A DNA stretch of 64,000 nt from positions 6,332,485 to 6,396,484 of the forward strand of contig NC_019870.2 in the NCBI RefSeq assembly GCF_002234675.1. The letters are read 5' to 3'. A program made the position numbers and the translations under genes. The stretch's first letter is position 1; each line of letters starts with the position of its first letter. Shown piece by piece: positions 43,186-57,300 of the stretch. The notes beneath the pieces were generated by a model, which had not been told where the DNA came from, did no database searches, and worked only from the letters and a program-made list of their open reading frames with translations. This stretch comes from Oryzias latipes (taxonomy: Eukaryota; Chordata; Actinopteri; Beloniformes; Adrianichthyidae).

Positions 43186-45201
43186 ACAAGTAATAATGCA
43201 CTGTAAATACAAAAACAAGAGCTTCAACTGAGAACACATGGAAGAGTTGATTGAAATGTATAATTCCACCCAACAAGGACAGATCACTGACTGGGCTATT
43301 TTTCTATGTACAATTTCCATAAATGATACAGCAAAGTTTTTGCACACATACATTTACAAAAAGCTCTGGTAATATTAGGTAAAAATAGTGTGATCATTGA
43401 GTATTTACACTTTCTCAGGCCATCCTGCCTCTTGATGCATTCAGGTAGCAGGTATATATTTGTTTGCAGGCAGCTATTGACCACCACTGTTACACTGGCA
43501 AGTAAAACAAAAAACAAAAAAAAACTGTGATATTGATGCTACTGCTGGCTCTCAAGCAAGAATGAAGCATGCAGAGCCTCACACCTCATATATGTGTGTG
43601 TGTGTGTGTGTGTATATATACACACACACACACACACACACATAAATAATAGGTGGTGGTGAGCAAAGAGAGGAGGGTAAGGGAACCAATAGTAAGAGCC
43701 ATGTTCAGAAGATCTAAAGGAGGTGTATGACAACGCAAAGGACGAATAATAATCACAGGTTGGATGCAGATACACAGTTACTTCTGACAAGTAAAGGAGT
43801 TTGAGTTTAAAAAAAACAAAAAACAAACTGTGTGAGGCAGAGGCTCACCAGTCCCGTGCACCGAAAGAAGACCAGCGGTACGATTAACAGTAATCTGTCA
43901 TAGCAGTGAAAGCACAAAGCAGTTGTTTGAAAGCAAACTTTTCCATTAAATATTCTTTTTTTGTTGTTGTTGTTGCATACATCACATAAAGGTCTGAGCA
44001 TGGCAGATATCTAAAGGATGAGGTGCTGATCACCGCTCGCCGTCGTCTTTGTTTGTCAGCACTTTGAGTTTCTGACACTGGAGCTGTCGTTGACGTACCG
44101 TACCTCTTCCAGTGTTTATGCGAATCACCTGATTCTGTCGCGGAGCAAAGCAGCTTTTTATGTGCGACACTTTATGAACATAAAGCTGCATGAGAGACTG
44201 AGCTGATTTACGTTGACTGCGTAAAAACTCGACTGCTAAAATAAAAATTGCATATCGGCGCAAAGCCTTCCTCCGCTTCAGAATCTGCTGGAATTACATT
44301 ACATTGCGTAAACGGTTGAAGAGTTACTCTAGCTGAAAGAATGTCAACACTGGAGCCAAAACTTTGGTGTTAAAGAAACGACCGAGAAGAAGCTAACATT
44401 TTTAAATAAAGATCTGCTTTCATATTTATCAAATATAGTATGTCTGTATACTCCATAGAAGAAACTGCATCTATATTAGATTTCATTAATATTATATCCC
44501 ATAGAATTTATTTACTTTAGTATCTATGATATATTTAGGATTTAGGTATTCTTTACAGATCCACAGTAGAAGTTGTGCCTTTTTTTGAATGTTTTTTGCA
44601 GTAATTGGGAATAAAGTCGAGGTGTGTTTCTTCCTTAAGGCCTTTCATGTACCAATAGATTTTCACAAAGTGCACTATACAAGGGGAAAGGGGGCGGGGT
44701 TTACAGGGTGGGAGGGATGCTCAGGAACACACCTACATGTTATAGTTTATACTGAAAATATCTATGTCAGTTCAGATTTGGTTCTTTCTCAACTTCAACG
44801 AAAAGCATCACAAAGTTCTTCAGTCAACTAAAGAAAGTCCACACTGTTGCGTTGGAACGGGTCACCTGTTCTGTTGGGAGGGAGAGGACTGGCGGTCGTC
44901 ACCTTGAGGGGTTAGTTAGTGGTTCGTCCCCAGGTTGGGGTGGGGTTGTCGAGCCGTGCCAGGATGCTCCTTGAGTGTTTTATGTACAAAGCCTCCTCTG
45001 TCCTATCCCCCTCCAGACAAAAAGGCCGTCTGGTGATCTGTTTGCAACGCTGGAGTCGGCCCCTAAAGTGACGTGGTCCCTTCCACACAGTCTCCTAAAA
45101 GAGCGCAAACACAACCTCACAACCTCAAGCGTTCTCCAAGCCAGGCGAGGACGCATGCTGTACAACACTCAGGCCCTCGGTCGGGGCAGGCGCCGGTCCG
45201 T
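43050..45201 (-). other. Probable dab2ip 3' UTR
   Basis: Downstream of the dab2ip stop with no recognisable transposon apart from simple repeats. A minus-strand AATAAA (TTTATT at 44507-44512) lies about 0.7 kb past the stop. True extent unknown. Confidence 0.35.
43589..43642. repeat. Palindromic TG/TA/CA microsatellite
   Basis: A TG run, then TATATATA, then a CA run, so the two halves are inverse and could form a hairpin. Confidence 0.9.
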
Positions 45202-45369
45202 CTAGCAGTTGCTGCTGTTTCTGAACTCTCCGTTTTCAGTTATCTGCAGTTTGGTGGGGTTGGTGGGGGAGATGCCGTTGCGGGTCTGCATGCTGTAGCG
45301 CTCCTTCAGCTGGGCGAGGGCGCCCATGAGGCGGGCGTTGGCCGCATCAAGGGATGCGATGCGCTTCTC
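45202..45369 (-). CDS. dab2ip: dab2ip last coding exon
   Basis: 168 bases with TAG at 45202-45204: [52 protein letters not shown]. Almost identical to human from memory. Acceptor AATTTCAG. Confidence 0.96.
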   Translation of the reverse strand, partial: EKRIASLDAANARLMGALAQLKERYSMQTRNGISPTNPTKLQITENGEFRNSSNC

Positions 45370-48300
45370 CTGAAATTAAGAACAGAAACACAAAATAAAA
45401 TGTTTACGTGAATTACATCTTACTTATAAAATAATTATAATAATCAACAGAAACAACAAACCAGTGCAGGAAAATACCTGAAAGAAAAGGCCTTCGGAAT
45501 GGCAGAAACATGGACACACTAACGAACACAAGAAAATTCGGTCTCTATTGTTGAGCCAGAGATGGTCAAATATTCATCTTTCCCTTGTTTTAATTGTTGT
45601 ATGTCAGCATGAGCTGAATTACTCATGAGATACCACAAGGCTCCATGCTAGGCCCCCCGTTTTTCATTCTTAACTATATTTCATTTATTTATTTTAGAAT
45701 GAAACAAATACAAAATACCAAAAACCTTTATAGTCCATGCATTAAATCACACACTCTAACAAACACTGAGTAAATAAAAACATATTCCAAAGCAACAAAC
45801 AAAACTTTTTATCGGATCTCCGATGCTACTCCTATAAGATATTAAATTATTTTTATTATTTGATATAAAAAAAAAAGTTTATATTATCTAAAAACCTTGT
45901 AGGGGTATGGTAAAACTGTCAAAAATACTGACTTCATCTATTTTTCTTCACAAGTTTATGATTTGATTTTTAGTGGCGCGTTCTATATTTAATTAATTTG
46001 TTAAAATTCCATTTTAAAACTTCTTTGGTTGCCATAGCAAATTACTTAAATTAAACAGAGATTAGTTCAAAGAAAAGTTAAAGTTTAAAGAAAATTGGCT
46101 AGTTTTTATAAATTGACATAGCATTTTTTTAAGTATAGACTGAATGCATTATAAAACAAAATGTTATATAAAGCTCTATTGTTTTGCTATGCATATGTAT
46201 CAATATGTTACTTTGAGGTTTTAATTCCACCATCTTGCAGCGAACAGATGATTCTAGTGTTATCAAAGCAGCCTGTTCATCAGTGAAATCTCGTCATGTT
46301 TCCGTTGAATAGAATTTAAACTGTGAGCTGTTGTCATGACGACAAATCAAGCAGCCTTTGGAGCTGATCATCATTTCATGTTTGGCTGCTCGGATGATGA
46401 GAAAAAGTACCACAGATCTGCCTCACTTTAGAGCTTTAGAAGAAATAAATGGATAAACTAACATTCAAACCAAATTATTTGAAATAGTTTGAAATGTTTC
46501 TTCAGCAGACTGACTCTTCCAATAAAAGCAGGATTTTCTGTTGCATCTTTATTTTCCATCCAGTTTGTTTGGTGACAGCAACCGCTTAAGGCAGCGCAGA
46601 TGTGTTTGTTTGCTGTCATCGCTGAAGGTGTGAAGGAGATTAATTACCTGTGTTCCTGTCTGAATCTGTGCACACATCATGTCGTGCCAGTGTCTGTTTT
46701 CCTCATAGCTTTTCATGTAAAACATTTTGACAGGAAAAATAAGGGTTTATATTTGCACCGCGTGCATCAGATCTCAAACACGCCGTCTTGTAATTTCCTT
46801 TCAGAGGTCTTTTGTGCACCTTTGTATGCTAAAAGGACATTCTGAAAGCCCTTGCCTGACCTGTGCGTCAATGATCTTCTGTTTGGAGTCCACCACAGCC
46901 TGCATATCCGAGTGATCCTTCTTCAGCTCCTCTTCAACAGACATCAACCTGGAAATGTGTTACAGAAAGTTACAGAATCAGAGATCCCATTTCCATTTAA
47001 ATAGAAGACAAAGATTTAGAAAGAACCTAATAAGAAGAAAGCACGTATCTTTTCTAAAGAGCTACATCACCCTCATCTGGGTAAATAAAGTTAGGGATGG
47101 CAAATATATAAAAAACAAGAAATATTAACTTAATAAGAGTTTGATATTTTTTGCAATTGATAGTAATAACATGAAAACAGTAACAGACATTAACATTTTG
47201 GGCAGTATTATTGATTCTAACCTTTCCTGGAAAATCTCATATTACCTATGTTAAAACAAAAATAACAAACATAATTTCTATACTGTTGAAAGTTAAATAG
47301 TCATTAGATGCTAAAGCATTGGATGTCTGATATATTGATCATCAAACCCATTTAAGTTATAAAGTAATACATTTATTAGACAAAACATGAACAAAAAAGT
47401 TAGAGGCTGAAGCCATTTACTTGTTAGTGTAATTATATTTAATATAAATAGACATTTTTGCACAACACACACATCGCATTAGAATCATTACATATATTTA
47501 CCATCAAATGAAGTCAAATAGTTTGATTTGAAAGGGATTGTAAGAAGTGAACTTATATTATCCCCACCCCTATTGTGTTTTATATACATATATAGATATA
47601 TATATCTATATATATCTATATATATATCTATATATATATATATATATATATATAGATATATATATATTTATTTTCTGCATAACTACTATAATCCATCTTT
47701 ATCAGATCAAGTGGAGATTATATATCTATAACTCCTTGATTATTATATGCATGAAATATAGTACTGAAATTTGGGCAAACACAACATACATTAAATTTTA
47801 ATTTTACATAAAAGAGTAAAAAGAACAATCACAGGAACTAAAGAGACCAACTTAAAATATTACTTTTGTGGATTATTGTGATCAAAATTCACAGATTTAG
47901 TAAAATATAGTAATATTAATTATTGTTTAAAATGTATCATACATTTTTAAAAAGTCATTACAATTTTCTGAAATCCTCCAAGTTAAAGAGAAAATTTATT
48001 AAGTAAAAAATACCTTCTCTCTTCCCTCCTTCTGTGTTCACAAAAAACAAGTTAGTAACAGACAGACACAGACAGACATTCAGACAAGGAGAGTTCCTCG
48101 TCTTCCTCCTCCCACCTGCTGATGATGCTCTTCATCTGGAGGTCTTTGTCGTCCTGCTGCCTGCGCAGGCGCTCCTCCGACTCCTCCAGCCTGGCCTGGT
48201 ACTCCATCAGCACCTTCTGAGCCTGCTCGTCCTGCCCCTTCAGGCGGGCCTCATACTCCTCCAGCTTCTGCACGGACGCTCGCAGCTTCTCCTGCAGCAC

Positions 48301-51300
48301 TGCGATCTCCTGCTGATACTAAAACCAAGAAGCAGAGACACCAGGAGGAGCTCATGAGGCCTTCAATCAATCTTTGTTACCTTCACTAAAAGAGAAAAAT
48401 CCCATTATCATCGTCTGATGAATTGATTTTTTGACAAAAATAATCTCAGATATTTCACCAGGATTAAGGACAGAAACAGAAGATGATAGAAAATCAGGAA
48501 GATCTTCTAAAGAACCAATAGAGAAAAGACAGTCAGTGTTAAAAAGTCAGAGAAATAAAATACACCTCTGCCTGAAATCGTCTACAAATGAGGTAAAAAA
48601 TAAAAAAATAAAACTGGAAAGGTTCAATGGAAAGGAAGCATTTATGTGATATTGATGTCATTTATATGTATGGAGTCACTTATTCATGCAGAAAAGAGGT
48701 TAACTGACATAAACCTCTGATTTAAGGTCATCTGATGGTTTGTAACCAGCATGCATTGCTTCAGCATCACTTCATAATGACTACTACTCATGAGTTCTTT
48801 GCATCTTTACGGTTCTGACTAAAAAACATCTGATTAATAAATTAGAAGGTTTTGGTTTGATGAGTCATCGAAGGTGTCATCATTCCCACAAAAGTGACAG
48901 AAACTGGTAGTAAACAGATAAATGGAAAGATATGCTGGTCTTTTTATTTGGAGAAACTATTTTCGCCCTAACTTCACTTCTAAATTTCCTTAACAAATAA
49001 CTCCATCTGCTTTTCATAAACATAGACAGAGTTATGTTCGTCAATGCAGGAGCTAAGAAGTCTGCAAAAAAATCTTTTTCTGGAGTCTCACGTGACTTCC
49101 GTCTTTTGCGTTTTATTTCTATGTTCGCAGATCTCAAACTAACAGATATATAGAGGTGAATACGTGTTGGGAGGTGTTGTTTTTATTGGAGATAAATGTA
49201 TGTGTGTTAGATCGATAAAGAACATCAAATTAACCCCTTGAAAAAAATACGATTTGTCACAAACCAGATCATGGTTGGATAACTGGAGGCTCAGGGGCTT
49301 CCATGACTGAACTGGATGAGACTGAAGTTTCTGAACAAAAACAAACAAAAACAAAAAAAAGGTCAGCAGCCAGTGGCTAAAGAGGTCTGGAAGATTAAAC
49401 AACGCTTGTTTTACTTGACGCAGCTTGACTCCGTTCCAACATCCTCTTCTAACAGGAATGAAAATTCCAAAAGTTTCTTAACTACCTTTGCTTTGAGATT
49501 TTTTTTTTCAAAAAGTAAAGCGCATTTCTGTCTAAATAAAATGTATTATTATTATTTTTATTATTACTTGGAGATGTCTCCAAGCTTCTCACCACCTGCC
49601 ATTCTCCTCCATCACTGAACCGTTCAATACCGGGTCAGATCGGCTCCACCCATGAAACTCTACACCTTCATCTCACGTCAGTCTGAAGCCAAAGATGTGT
49701 TCAGATGTCTCCTATGCAGGTGAATGCTGATAAATCTACTAAATAAATGTTGTTTTTCTTTCCTTTTTAACCTGTAAGATTTTAATAAATGTGTTTGGAG
49801 CCTCAGCAACTTTAGAGCTTTTTGCTTTCTCTTCCTGCTTGAGCTGTGGGTCTTCATACAGAGAGATTTGTACTCGTCATATATGGAGGGAAAAATAAAG
49901 CAGGAAGGATGCGAAGCAGCAAAAAGCATCTTCTCTGTCTCTCGCACACAGCTGCAAACACACAGCAGCTACAACAGGCCTGTGTTGATGCACGGCGTGG
50001 ACAAACACTCACACTCTTTTAGATGGACATCACAGACAGCAGAACTGTGTGAGGAGGTTTTTCAAGGTGATTCTTTACTGAAACCTTTGAGCTTCCCCTG
50101 CCTGTAAAAGCTTCATTTCAGGTGAGATGAAGAGCTTTTTTTTTTTTTTTTTTTTTTATAAAACTGAATATGCGTCTTGTTAGTGATCACTCAAATATAT
50201 TCAAAAACTTTAACTAGAAAATTACAAATTGTTACAAATGCTTATCAGTTGAACTAATTTGGTTTGGAAGAGTTGCTTGAATTGAATAAAGCATGCTGTA
50301 ACATTTGCATGTTCTGGGTAGAACAGTGAGACGTTCTATTGAGACGTTCAGTGCCTTCAACGTTTTTTTTGTTCTTAGACAACCGCACAAAGGGTTGACC
50401 CATATGGTTTTGTACGGTGGCCAAGAGGTGCAAGACGCGTTTACATTTAAGATACAGCAACGACAAATCCCAGTACAAATGAACAAACACTGAAACACAA
50501 CAGCAAATCGCAGAACAAATTACAGAGTCCTGAAACACCAAACCAAATCCGGGTACATATCACCAAATACCGAATCACAAAAAGCAATCCCATTACAAAT
50601 GACCAAATCCAGAAACACAACAAGAAAAGCAAAAGTTAGCAGCCGTCTGGTAAGTGCAAAACACGACAGCAGAAAAAATGAACAAAAGGGAGCAGCTGCT
50701 AACGGAAAGGGAATACCCTTTCTGTTAAAAGGCGTGTCTCTGCTTTCGTTGTGTTTCGGGGTTTGTTCATTTGTGCTTTTTGTGACTTGGTATTTGGTAA
50801 TTTGCACCTTGATTTGCTTTTGTGTCTCAGGATTCTGTCATTTCTTTCGTGATTTGCTGTTCTGTTTCAGCATTTGTTCATTTGTACTGGGATTTGTTGT
50901 TGTGGCTTGCACCTCTTGGCCACCGTAGTTTTGGGTCGTCCTGGCCTGTGGAGAAGGGCGGCCACCTCAATGAACGCCATGAAAATGGAACGTAGGATCG
51001 TGGAGCGGGTGGTCAATGTATCGTTCAGTAATGCCGCATATTGGGTGATACCTAAGTGCCTGTAGGACACAAAAGCTACTCTGCTCTATATGCTCTAAAT
51101 GTTAACAGTCCCATAAGGAGAACACACTAATCATGTGAACAGCCCTTTTAAAGGGGGTTTGGAAAAATATGTTTCTGATTGTTTCTTTATTCAAGTAGAG
51201 ATGAATCAGGAGCAGATGAAAAAAAAGCACTGGGGTCTGCTCAGGATGTAACCCTTGGGCTATCCTATGACCCCACCCTTACTTGACGTGTTCTCCCTAC

Positions 51301-54300
51301 CATGACAAAGGTGGAAAGATTTCATGTAATTCATGGACACCAGTGAAGATCACAATTCATTGAAGAAAAAAGGTTTAGCACTTTAACATTAGGAGTTGGG
51401 TCATCTAGACCCACTAGACAGTGCACTGAACCTTTGTCCTACAAAGATTTGTGATCTTCACTGGTGTCCATGGATTACATGAAATCCTCTTCACCTTTAT
51501 CCACCTTTGTCATATAGGGGGAACACGTCAATGTAAGGGTGGGGTCATAGGATAGCCCAAGGGTTAAAGCGGTACAAATCTGGTGAATCTTGCTCGGGAT
51601 AGAATTCTGGCCGAGCACAAACGGCAATCATTAATTTTTCTGGCACTTTTGTGAATTGAAAAAGGGCGACAACCATACTTTGCTACCAAATCAGAGTCCC
51701 TGATTGGTAAAAGTTCATTCAAGTTAAACTGTCAAAACACTTTTAATGGCTGCGCGTTTTGTGTGTGGAGCCCAAAATACTGTCGTAGAAACTATGCGTA
51801 GTGAAGTGGGACTGCAAGAGCTTTGAACGCAGGAGCCTGAAACACGCATATACTGTACGTGCGTTTACATAGACCTTTCATGGGAGGTGGGCGCTTCAAC
51901 GCACACGGCCGAGGCTGGTGTGAACGTAGCTTCATAAACTTTGGGCCCACGGTCACATGGAGGATTTTAAGAAATGATTGAATGCTGTAACCCTTGTCCA
52001 ATCTTAGGCACTTTAACATTGGGAGTTGGGTCATCTAGACCCACTAGATAGTGCGCTGAACCTTTTTCTTTTAATGATTTGTGAACCTCACTGGTGTTCA
52101 TGGATTACATGAAATCTTTCCACCTTTATCCACCTTTGTCATGGTAGGGAGAACACGTCAATCTGAGATAGCACATGGGTTAAGGAAGGAGAGAGATTGC
52201 AAGGGCTGATTAATGAGTGTGAGAGGAAGGAAGGAGTAGCTCGAAGAAAGTTTGTGTGTGTGTGTGTGGGGGGAAGATAGGGGGAAAGGAATTGAGGTTG
52301 TCGGTTACCTTCTCCACCTGAGTCAGATCCTCTCTGTTTCTCAGTGACTCGGTCTCCAGCCCCTCGTGGTCTAAATACTGTGCATTCATATTCAAAAGCC
52401 AGGCTGCTGTGCGGTCCAGCGCACTGGGGTTCACTGGGGAGGGGGCCTAATGAAAACCAACACACACACACACACGAGCTGAGTGCCAGTGACAGCGATG
52501 AGGAGGAGGGAGATTGCTGGGGGGAAAAAAAAAGAAATTCTACAGAAACAACAAAAAGAAGCTCGGAAGTGGAGGACTGGAAGCAGCAGGTGGGATGGAT
52601 GCTCACACCCTGACAGGCACACTTTGAAGACCATCCTCCAGCTCATGTGGCTGAGAACATCTGCCATGGCATCGTGGCAAAGTGTTTACAGAGTCTGGTG
52701 AACAACTAACAAGAAGCCTTGAGCTGCCACACATCTCAGGAACAATCGTTCAGAAGGTCGACTGTCCAGAGAGAGTCAAACTCTGTCAAAGCTGCACGGA
52801 AAATGGGAACCGATGGAAACAAGTTGGGGTTTGGTCATTCAGCCAGTAGCAGTTCCTTCTGCTTTGTGACTTCATAGGTTTCTGACCATAACCTTTTAAA
52901 ACTTTCACAACTTTTCTCAGATAACAGAGAAATGGACATTTTCTCATAAAACCAAAACCATTTTCAAGTGAAAGCAGGAACTTGATCTTTTTGATAATTT
53001 GGCTTTTCTTTCCTAAATTTTCATTAGCATCTAAAAGACGCTCATTAAACAACATCCACTAGGATGCAGAAGCTTACTTAATCACTGATATTTTGCAAGT
53101 GCAAAACATGTAATAAGAAGTTTGTATGTATTCCTCGAATACAAAAAGAAATCTAGCTAAATTGAAGACTTCAATTTCATTTAGACTTACAATGGGTCTA
53201 AAAAATTTGTCATTTACATAAAAAACACAGCAATAAATTTTCAAGTTTAATGAGTGGATCTTGTGCAAAGTCCTGCGGAATTTCTTTAACATAGGAGTGA
53301 GTTATGCATGAATGTTGGCCACATTTACACGTGTTTAATTTTGGATCCTCAAATCATCTTAATTTCGTTTCTTAGAGCGATTTCACGCCGGCGTGCCGCA
53401 GCTTCTTTCCTCTGACAATCTTTCTTTGGACACTTGTGTGACCTCTGGTACGGAGATCTAGTGAGGTGTGCTTGTTCGATGCTCAGGTAACCATCCAGCT
53501 TCTCTCTGGCTGGGGTTTTATTTCGATACCGCCACCGTGTGAGCAGCTGTTGGAAGAGCAGGACTTTCTTTGGGGGTTTGGCGGATTCATTTCAAAAGGA
53601 AACCAAATGAAAGTGTAAGATTTTCCTTCCTAAAACAGACGAGATTCCAGGACAGTCATAATGCGAAAGAATAAGGGTCTTTTGTTTTGGGAAAATATTC
53701 TCCCTATATATGTTTAGCCCTTTAACACCAGAGATGTAGCCGCTAAATCCTGCAGTTACCACACCCTCTTTGACCAATGGTAACTCTTCAACCAGTCAAT
53801 GTCAATCAGCTGAATCTGAAGCGGAGAAGGGCGGCTTTTTATATCAGCTTTGTACAGATATGCAACACACTATTGATGTAAAGCGTTTGCATAATGATGT
53901 AAAATCACTTAATTTTCAATCTGCTGAAATGACCTGTCAAAAGAATGTCAACGCTGGAGCTAAAGCTCCTGAGTTATAGGGTTAGAATTTCAGGGTGACA
54001 AAAAAGCGTGACTGCGACTAAAATAAACGTTCACTGATATCTCAGAGTCTCCTTTGGAAACACCATTGGAAACACCATTAAAACATACTTTTTTTAAAAT
54101 TACAGTGTTGGAGACTCTCTAGAAAAGGGTTTTCTTGCGGACGCTGTGAGCGGCCTTTTCTGGTTAGAAATACCCGACAGCAGGGAGCGGTAACATCTTT
54201 CCCGCTGATCCAATTTAGCACCGACTGACTTTTAACCTTTTTTTCAGCAAAGAGAAGAGCAAGCATTATGGTAAAACTGCAGACGTTCTCCCGTTTAGCT

Positions 54301-57300
54301 GGTAACCAATAACAACCCTGCCCAGGGTTTCTAATTACAGTCTAAACCCCTGACCTGCCAGCAACAAGCAGACCAACCTGCATTGTTAAAAATGTGCTGG
54401 TTCGACCGAGATTCTGTCCCGCAGAGCGCATGCAGGAACAAACAACCAGGACTCCATGAGGCCTACGTGCAGCTCGCATATATATTTAGTTAATAGGATA
54501 CTAATTGTGCCCTCGCCGCCCCCCGTTCTCGTCTCATTAAACACGACCCATGAAAGTGTTGTGCAGAGACGAGCAGCCTGTATGCAAATGACTGTTATCT
54601 GTGGCTGCGGTTCATGGGGGGGTCACAGCCGTGTGTCTGTAAAGACACCCACTCAGCCTTTTTACAAGATGCTTTGCATGAATCGCTTCTGCTAAAGAAG
54701 TGTCGTCTAGTCGCACAGTGAGACCGCTGTGGAAGTGGGCGGGGCTCACGCACCTGTTTGTGCTGGACTCTCTGCTTCGTCTCGGGACTGTCGCCCTTAG
54801 ACGACGAGGACTGCTGTCGCAAGCGGGCGCCGCCGGTGGGCCAGTCGGGAGACGATGCCATCATGCTGCCGGATGAGGGCCGGGGGTAGGGCCCGCCGCC
54901 GAGCAGGTTTGGGGGCGTGCGGCCTCGGTTGAGGATCTGAGGCGGGGGCTGGTCTATCCTCCGCTGGGGGCCGGCGCTGTTCTGTCTGGGGACGCCGGGC
55001 TGGTGCGGTGTCTCCGTGAGTGACAGCTGCCGGCGGTTTCCCTCACCTGGGCGCCTGGCGTACTCATCGCCGCTGCTCCCTCCGCCTCCTCCGGCGGGGT
55101 TCAAGAAGGCTTGCTTGCCTCCTGGCGGCCCGTCTTCGTTGTTGCTGTGAGAACTGACAGAACTGTGGCACTCGGAGCCTGAATCCGTCATTCCACGGGG
55201 GGACACGGGCAGGCAGGCTGCCATCTGGTAAACCGGGTTCTGGAAGGACAGCGGCGCTAGAAGCTGAGCGGGTCGGCCTGGAGTGGCCTCTGCGCCTGGC
55301 GTGGTGGTGGTCTGGCCCGGTCTCCTCAACGTGGGACCTCCAGGGGTGTTTCCCTGAGGGCCTTTGGCTGCCCAGCAACTGCCAGAGGGTAAAGCTTCGC
55401 CCAGACCGTCTGAGGGGCTCGGAGCCGTGCCAACATCCAGACTGCGGGGGTCCTGGAGGTCCAGCATGGACAGACTCTTGCTGCCATTGGCCATGCCCTG
55501 GTCAGGTTCATTAGTCTCAGAGTAACTGGAACTGCGAGCTGGAGAAGGTTGGATCCCTGAGCTCTTTGTCACAAAGAAAAGGTCCTTATTTTCAGGGGTG
55601 GGGGAGGGTAGTCTGGTGAAGTCAACCAATCTGAAAGAAATAAAGAAAAAACGTTTATGAAGTGTAAAAGGTTTAGAACTTATAAGTTAAAGACCCACTC
55701 CAATGAAAATAATATTTTTGGAGTTTTTTTTTTTTTACATGTTCTTGTAGTGTTTTTGTGATGATAGAGGATTGAAATTGCATCTCTACGTTTTTCTTTA
55801 TCCAAATCGTTGTGAATAAAAAGCCGACGAAAAAGTACAGTTTGATAAAGAGCTTTTTTTTTTACATAGAAAGAAAAAATCAACTCCTCCCCTCACTTAA
55901 ACATTCTTCTTTCCATTTTGCAGTAAGATGGAGGACCGATTGACTATCATTCACGCCTCGTTCCTTTACCTTCTCTCTGGCCAAATTACCCTTCAGTCTT
56001 TGAACATTTGCCTCTTTAAATCAGCTCAGTTTTCATTCTTTTCATTTCAAAGTTTCATAAATGAGGAAGAAATGACAGAGAATGGTGAGCCCATTTGAAT
56101 TTGTGTGGATGTGGATTCCCCACAAACCCACAATGTCAATTTGGGTGCAAACATTGTGATGAAGTAACAATGAAGGGATCTGCCGTCAGGTTAGATAGAG
56201 CCGGCCTGTAATTACTTCCATTGATCCTGGAGTGGATCGAGCACAGCGATAGCAGTTGTCTGACTCGGTTCTCCTTTATTCTGTCGTCTCCGAGTGATTT
56301 TGCCTGCATGCCTGTTTTATGACGCCGCTGCTGTTTACCGATAGCTACGATTTGTTCACTGTAATCTGTTTTGAGTCTCTCTTTGCCAATTTGTCTCCGG
56401 GGAGGGAGAGGACGGCAGATAAGCTCCTGTCTGAGCGTCTTTTCACCACCACAAGGAATTGAGACAAAGCCAGTTGATGCGTCATGAACGCACACGGCAA
56501 ACATTAAACGCAAAGTATAAACCTTTAGAATGTTGATGCCAAGGCAAACAACCATTGACACAAAAAAGAACACATTTTTTTTATTATACAATGATATCCG
56601 CAGCAGATTAAGTTTCCAAAAATGTGTTTTTAGTTGTCTGCAAGTTTGCTTTCTGGAAGATTTTGTTTATTATTTTTAATAATAATTTTATAATTGGTAA
56701 AACAACAAAAAAAGCAATTTCATAAAATATATTTTAAAGTAATTATTTAAGAAAATGTTTGAATTAAATCATTTTCTTAGTATTTGAGCTCCATTTTATA
56801 AACAAATCCAAACATTTTTTTCTAGTTTACTCTTTCTTTACTGCTTTTATTGTATTATGTAGATTGTAAGCTGTTGTTACACAAGAATTTCCTTCACAGG
56901 ATTAATAAAGTACATTCTATTCTATTCTATTCTATTCTATTCTATTCTATTCTATTCTATTCTATTCCACTTTGTTATAAATTAAGTGGTTGAAGGTCTT
57001 TTAAACCATTTTTCTTCCATTCAAAGCATTTTTGTTTCAGTGCTTTTTCGTTTTTCATGGTTAAAATAACAAAACTAGAGTTTAGTGAAAAGCTCATAAA
57101 AAATTTCATAACTGTAATAAAATATAATAAAATAACTATATGTAATAAAGTAACTGTAATAAAATAAGTTTATGTTAAAAAGTTTAAACACGTATCTTTT
57201 GCTGAATTTGTACATTTGTTGTGACTTTCTGGCAGTGCAAACATTTCACAAACATTTTTTCTTGTCACCTTTCAGCACCAACATTTTGTGGAGACAAATA

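Larger units (their letters stand above)
48319..52308 (-). other. dab2ip intron with F2 and two M1 elements
   Basis: 4 kb. Beyond the three elements, a TG run lies at 52252-52267 and a T run at 50139-50158. No gene. Confidence 0.55.

Noticed and set aside
50464..50624. Regular 40-base units resembling a CRISPR array
   Set aside because: Units are contiguous and diverged, with no constant repeat plus variable spacer pattern, and they form one arm of a palindrome in a vertebrate intron.
54595..54753. Continuation of the long dab2ip open frame
   Set aside because: Human DAB2IP continues from HKQ into the ALDRTAAW segment, found at 52309-52446, so the extension is intron.
56136..56591. 151-codon minus-strand frame
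   Set aside because: No domain, no splice-supported context with dab2ip, and composition not protein-like.
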